This document shows positions 60,396 to 64,000 of a stretch of DNA of 64,000 bases, piece after piece. Each line of letters starts with the position of its first letter. Within the stretch, counting starts at the first letter, position 1. This DNA comes from an uncultured Clostridia bacterium (GTDB taxonomy: Bacteria; Bacillota; Clostridia; Christensenellales; Borkfalkiaceae). The position numbers and the translations under genes are program-made. The notes below the pieces were generated by a model. It ran no database searches. It saw nothing but the letters and a program-made list of their open reading frames with translations, and was not told the DNA's origin. The stretch is taken from the NCBI GenBank assembly GCA_934271275.1, contig CAKQRD010000002.1, forward strand, positions 138,566 through 202,565, read 5' to 3'.

Positions 60396-61237
60396 TATAT
60401 TCCTCCCATTGTTATATCGTCCTTTTGTAAATACTCGTCCATTTCCTTGCCTGTTTTCAAGAAGTAATCGTCATAGTCCCAGAAAGAAACGTAAACGTCA
60501 TCAGAATCGACTTTTATAGGGTGTTGTTCGAAACTCTCGCCGAAACCGTCGGAGTTTTGCCCCGTAATCGTTTCTTTCAACATTTCCGTTTCTTTTTCAG
60601 TTAAGGGTTTGCGGAAATAACAGGAAATTTTGCCGTATAAGGTGTCGTTTCGGTTTTCGACCGACCATTCGGCATAGATTAGTTTATCTTCTATATTTGC
60701 CTGTTCCCCTACGAACGGCGTCATTTCCCGTCCTTCTTGTTCAGCCTTTAATTTTTCGCTGATTTCTTCTTCCAACCGTACAATATCTTCTTGCGCGAGA
60801 TCGATATCGCAACCCTCGGAGTCGTACAATATAACGTGAAGAGGACAATAAAAATCTTCTCGAATAGAAGAAAACTCTATTTTTGTTTTACGGATATCGT
60901 CGTAAAGCTCTTCTTTCGTTTCATACTGTTCGTTTATAGCATTCCGCTCAATTTCCTCTTTGATTGCATCGTCTTTTAAATCGTTCAACTGTTTTGCTAC
61001 AAGAACCGCGTCATATAACGTGTCACCATTATCCGTGAGAATTTTCGCAATAGCCGCGTCAAAATCGTTGTCCGATAAAAGTTTGAGATTTATGCCGTTT
61101 TTATCCTCTCCTATTTTCAAACGCTGCAATAACGAATCGTTTCCGAGTTCTCTTAACGCGGAATAAATCTCCCTCGCATCGTTGCAGTTCTGTACTTTCT
61201 TTTCGCCTTTCTTATTTTCTATTTCTACCTTGAACAT
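60395..61237 (-). CDS. Conserved ICE protein of unknown function, 280 residues
   Basis: A soluble, acidic 280-residue protein without a recognised domain: the N-terminus KKGEKKVQNCNDAREIYSAL is followed by a helical part (LTDNGDTLYDAVLVAKQLNDL), a charged middle and a C-terminal part (CYFRKPLTEKETEMLKETITG, VYVSFWDYDDYFLKTGKEMD). It ends DDITMGGI, almost the same as the ArdA-like protein encoded upstream (NDITMGGI). The last codons, ATG GGA GGA ATA, contain the ribosome binding site of the next gene, which explains the tail. It may be an antirestriction-like protein by association only. Confidence 0.7.
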   Translation of the reverse strand: MFKVEIENKKGEKKVQNCNDAREIYSALRELGNDSLLQRLKIGEDKNGINLKLLSDNDFDAAIAKILTDNGDTLYDAVLVAKQLNDLKDDAIKEEIERNAINEQYETKEELYDDIRKTKIEFSSIREDFYCPLHVILYDSEGCDIDLAQEDIVRLEEEISEKLKAEQEGREMTPFVGEQANIEDKLIYAEWSVENRNDTLYGKISCYFRKPLTEKETEMLKETITGQNSDGFGESFEQHPIKVDSDDVYVSFWDYDDYFLKTGKEMDEYLQKDDITMGGI

Positions 61238-61240
61238 ATA

Positions 61241-62392
61241 TTAAATTCCTCCCATCGTTATATCGTTTTCTCCGAGTATTTCGCTTAAAGTCTGATCTTC
61301 CCGTAAATATACCACGTCGCCGTGTTCCGTGTATTTTGCCCCGCTCTTAAACATAAAGTCCTGTGCGTACCGCTCGTAATCCATATACTGCGCCATCGAG
61401 TCGGGTATATCGCAGAACTCGTTCTCCGCAAGTATCCGTCCTAACGTTTCATCGTCGTTCACCTCCCGTATATATACAAACTCGTCCAAACATCTTGCCA
61501 GACGAATTATATCCTTTGTTTCGCTCACTCCCGCATACTCTATCACCGCCGACAGCTTATACAGATTTTCCGTTACCCTGTCGCCGTTTGCCGTTAACGG
61601 GCTTACCGCTTTCGCTATCTCGTTTATGCTCGATATATCGTTCTTTTGAAGTAATGCGTTAAACCGCTCCTCCCACTCTTTTCCGCCGGAAGTATAATCT
61701 ATTCTCTTTATGCAATCCGATATATCGTTCGCGCCGATTCGTTTCAACGCCCTGTCTGTTTCCGTTTTCTCGCAAGGGAAATATATATAGTCCTTTTCTC
61801 CGTCATTCTCTATCTCCACGCCCAACGCCTCCGTTCCCGTGTGGTAATATGCGGGAAAGCCTTTGCCGTTATATATTTCCTCAAACTTTACCCCTTCGTT
61901 TCTGAACAAGAGCCCGTAACTCGTGGGGATACCTCTACCCGAAGAGAGAAGCTCTCTTCCTATCTTCTCTAAATCGAGTTCTCTTAATTCCCTTAAAGTG
62001 ATACATTCTCTGCTGCTTAAAACGTATTCTTTGCCTACGCTTTCCATATCCGATACGTCGCGGATAAGCGTATGACAAGCCTGATTAAAGGTTAAGTTTA
62101 TGAGGTCTTTTGTAGAAACGTAATCGCCCGTTTCAACCGCCGCGTAGAATTTCGCTTCTTCTCGTTCGGTGAATCCTTCAAGGCGTTTCGCGAGATAATT
62201 CAGTTCGTCGATATTTATGAACGTGTTTTCTCTGAACTTTAACCCTTTCGGTTCTACTACTTCTCTTACGAAAACGTATCCGTTCTTAACGCATAACTCT
62301 TTAATCGTTTCCTGATACTCGCTCTCAGTACAAGGAAAGGCGAGAGTTTTGATTTCTCCGTCGTTTTGCAACCTGAACTCTATTTTCTGCAT
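61241..62392 (-). CDS. ArdA-like antirestriction protein
   Basis: A 383-residue acidic protein. The C-terminal part (FCDIPDSMAQYMDYERYAQDFMF, then GDVVYL) follows the ArdA pattern of 'P..l..YiDYE..ardf'. LDEFVYIREVNDDETLGRIL also fits. The N-terminal 250 residues have NIDELNYLAKRLEGFTEREEAKFYAAVE, a common extension in ArdA-like proteins of Gram-positive ICEs. ArdA mimics bent DNA and blocks type I restriction enzymes, so that the element survives entry. Its ends carry a GGGAGGA ribosome binding site for the next gene. AAAGGAG precedes its start. Confidence 0.78.
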   Translation of the reverse strand: MQKIEFRLQNDGEIKTLAFPCTESEYQETIKELCVKNGYVFVREVVEPKGLKFRENTFINIDELNYLAKRLEGFTEREEAKFYAAVETGDYVSTKDLINLTFNQACHTLIRDVSDMESVGKEYVLSSRECITLRELRELDLEKIGRELLSSGRGIPTSYGLLFRNEGVKFEEIYNGKGFPAYYHTGTEALGVEIENDGEKDYIYFPCEKTETDRALKRIGANDISDCIKRIDYTSGGKEWEERFNALLQKNDISSINEIAKAVSPLTANGDRVTENLYKLSAVIEYAGVSETKDIIRLARCLDEFVYIREVNDDETLGRILAENEFCDIPDSMAQYMDYERYAQDFMFKSGAKYTEHGDVVYLREDQTLSEILGENDITMGGI

Positions 62393-62413
62393 ATGCTATT
62401 CTCCTTTCTCGCT

Positions 62414-62764
62414 TTATATATTCTCCGCGCCGCAACGCTTGATTTGCATCGCCTGGCTTATCAACTTATATATTTTCGGCGAAACAAGACTTCTGTCCGA
62501 TAAATCACCGAGCGTCAGATATTTTGTGCCGTACTTCATATCCTTTGCCGCGCCGAGAAGAACGTACCCGTCTTCCGAGAGTTTTCTCAGTCTGATATTG
62601 TTTAAGAGTATTCTGTTCCCGAGAGTCGCTTGTTTCGCTCGTCGCCACAAGCACGAATCTGCAGATAACAGATAAACCGTGCTTACCGCGTCTCTGTCGT
62701 TTTTGTTGACTTTCCGTAGTCCTTCCCTGAACGATTCCTTGTGCTTTTCGTTCTTAAAATACAT
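62414..62764 (-). CDS. Conserved ICE protein (DUF6075-like), 116 residues
   Basis: A small basic protein beginning MYFKNEKHKESFREGLRKVN, followed by TVYLLSADSCLWRRAKQATLGNRIL and ending with KLISQAMQIKRCGAEN. The same protein is found near the start of many Tn1549-like elements, where it is annotated only as DUF6075. The start has a perfect AAGGAGG. Just upstream is an intrinsic terminator, so it may have its own promoter or depend on read-through. Confidence 0.75.
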   Translation of the reverse strand: MYFKNEKHKESFREGLRKVNKNDRDAVSTVYLLSADSCLWRRAKQATLGNRILLNNIRLRKLSEDGYVLLGAAKDMKYGTKYLTLGDLSDRSLVSPKIYKLISQAMQIKRCGAENI

Positions 62765-62790
62765 TTTTTATCCTCCTTGTTTTTTTGCAT

Positions 62791-62821
62791 AAAAAAAGAC
62801 GAACACATTACTGCATTCGCC
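62791..62821 (-). terminator. Intrinsic terminator just upstream of the DUF6075-like gene
   Basis: On the minus strand GGCGAATGCA pairs with TGTGTTCGTC around GTAA (62821-62798, with G-T pairs), followed by seven T residues (62797-62791). It lies 15 bases past the stop at 62836 and 16 bases before the next gene's ribosome binding site. Confidence 0.75.
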
Positions 62822-62835
62822 TTGCCTTTCTTGTA

Positions 62836-63570
62836 TTATATCCGCATCGTCATATTCATAGATAAATCTTCAACCATTTCCACGTTTTTAAGGTACTTCG
62901 GATCGACGATCAATTCCGATTCCCCGCGTTGGTCGATATATGCAAGTATATGCTTTTTATCTATTTCCGCCTGATATATTTTTCCTTGTTCCTTAAATCT
63001 TCCAGCAAACCATTTCGCCGTTTTGCAACTCATCGTCCAGGATAACGCTCGAATATTCTTTCCGTTATATCCTGTCACCCCGCGATAAACCGTTACTATC
63101 TCCGGCATCTCCTTCCACTTTCTGTATCCTGTTTCGCTCATTAAATGCTTCTTATCCGCACGCTTAAACATACCCGTCAGTTCCGCTTTCGTGATGTTGG
63201 GATTCATATTCGGCTGTTCTTCCCGTACCCAACACTCGGCAAGCGTTTCGGCAAAATCTTGTTCAGATAAATACTGCTTAACGTATTTTAAGAACGTCAT
63301 CGAATATGGTTTATTAACGTATAAAAAAATTTGAGCGACCGAAGTCATACGGTCAATTTTCTCGCTCATTATTTCTTTCCATTCATTAAAACCTTGTGGT
63401 GCCATTATATTAATTATCCGTAAATTACCATCAACCGTTCTATACGGAAAGTATCCCGTATTCGTGAATGGATGCTGTACGATAGCAGGCGACATTTCCG
63501 TCGTCATGGGCTTCATCGCTAAAAATATTTTCGCTATTTCCTTAACTCCTCTTAGATCCGTTTCTTTCAT
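62836..63570 (-). CDS. Possible ADP-ribosyltransferase-fold protein
   Basis: A 244-residue protein. Residues 155-225 show the spaced motifs of the arginine-specific ADP-ribosyltransferase fold: a strand with arginine (EIVTVYRGV, Arg163), a serine motif (ALSWTMS, Ser177-Thr179) followed by AKWFAGRF, then IYQAEIDKKHILAYID and an ExE motif (RGESELIVDP, Glu217 and Glu219). This is the R-S-E arrangement of bacterial and phage exoenzymes. The N-terminal 150 residues (with YFPYRTVDGNLRIINIMAPQGFNEW) are not recognised. There is no signal peptide, so a target inside the cell (own, or new host after transfer) is more likely. The assignment rests on motif spacing only. The ATG lacks a strong ribosome binding site and lies directly after the previous stop. 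Confidence 0.6.
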   Translation of the reverse strand: MKETDLRGVKEIAKIFLAMKPMTTEMSPAIVQHPFTNTGYFPYRTVDGNLRIINIMAPQGFNEWKEIMSEKIDRMTSVAQIFLYVNKPYSMTFLKYVKQYLSEQDFAETLAECWVREEQPNMNPNITKAELTGMFKRADKKHLMSETGYRKWKEMPEIVTVYRGVTGYNGKNIRALSWTMSCKTAKWFAGRFKEQGKIYQAEIDKKHILAYIDQRGESELIVDPKYLKNVEMVEDLSMNMTMRI

Positions 63571-63573
63571 TTT

Positions 63574-63873
63574 TTAATCAAATTTTTGTGTAAACCCGAT
63601 CCCTTCCGTCTCTTCGCTTTCGTTTAGTTCGGAAAGCATTTCTTCTTGCTTTTTCGTTAAGACAGGCATCAGTTTCGCTCGGTATTTTATATCGGCAACT
63701 TTATCGAGGTATATCCCGATCGTCGTTATGAACGTTTCTCCGTTACTCGTTATTTTAACGTCACCGTATTTCCCGTGCTTGCAAATAAAGTCGGCAACTG
63801 CTTCGATGCTCCGAAGCCGCTTATTTCCCGCAACGGAATGCCCTATGAGGTTCAAGTTCGCTGTTTCATCCAT
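63574..63873 (-). CDS. Small protein of unknown function, 99 residues
   Basis: A 99-residue protein, start at 63873 with GAGGAG ten bases upstream; a longer frame has no site. Sequence includes RLRSIEAVADFICKHGKYGDVKITSNGETFITTIGIYLDKV and an acidic tail (LSELNESEETEG). No domain is recognised. It is the first complete gene from the right and ends four bases before the ADP-ribosyltransferase-like gene, so the two are probably coexpressed and might form a pair. An IS3-type element lies 56 bases upstream and may have cut it off from its promoter. Confidence 0.68.
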   Translation of the reverse strand: MDETANLNLIGHSVAGNKRLRSIEAVADFICKHGKYGDVKITSNGETFITTIGIYLDKVADIKYRAKLMPVLTKKQEEMLSELNESEETEGIGFTQKFD

Positions 63874-63890
63874 ACTTTTTATTCTCCTCG

Positions 63891-63917
63891 TTTTTTTGTA
63901 TAAAAAAAGACGCATAG
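63891..63917 (-). repeat. Second copy of a terminator-like block, cut by the insertion sequence
   Basis: TTTTTTTGTATAAAAAAAGACG matches TTTTTTTGCATAAAAAAAGACG at 62781-62801, where it is the T-run and first arm of a terminator. Here the pairing second arm is absent and the IS3-type end begins 11 bases further on. The insertion probably removed the rest of a terminator. Confidence 0.5.
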
Positions 63918-63928
63918 TTTTATTGAAG

Positions 63929-64000
63929 TGAACCCAAAAGTTTGGACAAAAATCTAATTAAATTATTTGAGATTGAGTTCGGTATTGTACCGGACTCATT
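63929..64000 (-). mobile_element. End of an IS3-family insertion sequence (IS150-like), partial
   Basis: The terminal sequence TGAACCCAAAAGTTTGGACA (63929-63948) has the TG start and the layout of IS3-family ends. Just inside it, on the minus strand, the last codons of a transposase read MSPVQYRTQSQII then stop (63999-63958), which is the usual ending of IS150-group OrfB proteins. The rest of the element is outside the window, so completeness and target duplication cannot be judged. Confidence 0.85.
63958..64000 (-). CDS. IS3-family transposase OrfB, C-terminal end only
   Basis: Fourteen codons at the edge of the window give MSPVQYRTQSQII and a TAA stop. This ending (SPVQYRTQ) is a signature of IS150-like transposases of the DDE class, which cut and join the ends of the insertion sequence. 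The catalytic part lies to the right of the window. Confidence 0.85.
   Translation of the reverse strand, partial: MSPVQYRTQSQII

Noticed and set aside
1..64000. CRISPR arrays, tRNA and rRNA genes
   Set aside because: No regularly spaced repeats, no cloverleaf candidates and no rRNA-like sequence were seen by eye; a tRNA search would be needed for certainty.

Overview
The window reads as part of a large integrative and conjugative element (ICE) of the Tn1549-like type in a Clostridia-class Firmicute, most likely a gut anaerobe. The signs are sigma-A promoters, strong AGGAGG ribosome binding sites, Gram-positive lipoproteins, the standard genetic code and a Gram-positive conjugation module. 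All real genes are on the minus strand except one AraC-type regulator, so transcription runs from high to low coordinates. No tRNA, rRNA or CRISPR array was seen.

Layout. (1) 1-2120: an AT-rich AAA/ABC-type ATPase gene running off the left edge; its composition differs from the rest and it probably lies outside the element. (2) 2445-7599: four serine-recombinase-related genes in tandem (two full length, one without a catalytic domain, one with a degenerate catalytic site), then a SHOCT-like small protein and a PemK/MazF toxin. (3) 7656-9929: a surface protein with a long, possibly structured leader, and a sigma-70-like factor whose ribosome binding site sits inside a long hairpin. (4) 10366-43745: a 33-kb glycan-use cluster. 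It holds fructuronate reductase and mannonate dehydratase, NagA/NagB, a TIM-barrel sugar epimerase, GH36 alpha-galactosidase, an ADP-ribosylglycohydrolase-fold protein, large secreted or lipid-anchored proteins (two with DUF4838-type putative glycosidase domains), a sugar ABC importer without its ATPase, an (alpha/alpha)6-barrel glycosidase, an enolase-superfamily enzyme, two Gfo/Idh dehydrogenases, a 2-hydroxyacid dehydrogenase and a divergent AraC regulator. (5) 43977-56211: the conjugation module: coupling protein, TOPRIM protein, MobP-type relaxase, ribbon-helix-helix accessory protein, candidate oriT, VirB4, VirB6/TrbL-like, PrgI/VirB3-like and VirB2-like proteins. A self-contained kinase cassette interrupts it at 52579-53857. 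(6) 56201-63873: AbrB-like proteins, an adenine and a cytosine DNA methyltransferase, an ArdA-like antirestriction protein, a possible ADP-ribosyltransferase and conserved ICE proteins. (7) 63929-64000: one end of an IS3-family insertion sequence.

How it works together. The recombinases would excise and integrate the element, the relaxase and type IV secretion genes would transfer it, and the methyltransferases and ArdA would protect it on entry. The cargo captures glycans outside the cell, imports the products and feeds GlcNAc-6-phosphate and a uronate-derived sugar acid into central metabolism. That the cargo and conjugation genes belong to one element is an inference from their position between recombinases and transfer genes and their shared strand; no attachment sites were identified.

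The most unusual points are: a 1,860-residue surface protein apparently split by a -1 frameshift at an A9 run (33758-33766); a promoter-operator-terminator kinase cassette inside the transfer operon; a ribosome-binding-site-sequestering hairpin before the sigma gene; a 15-bp inverted repeat in the AraC control region; a 46-residue peptide gene between two surface-protein genes; and a candidate ADP-ribosyltransferase.
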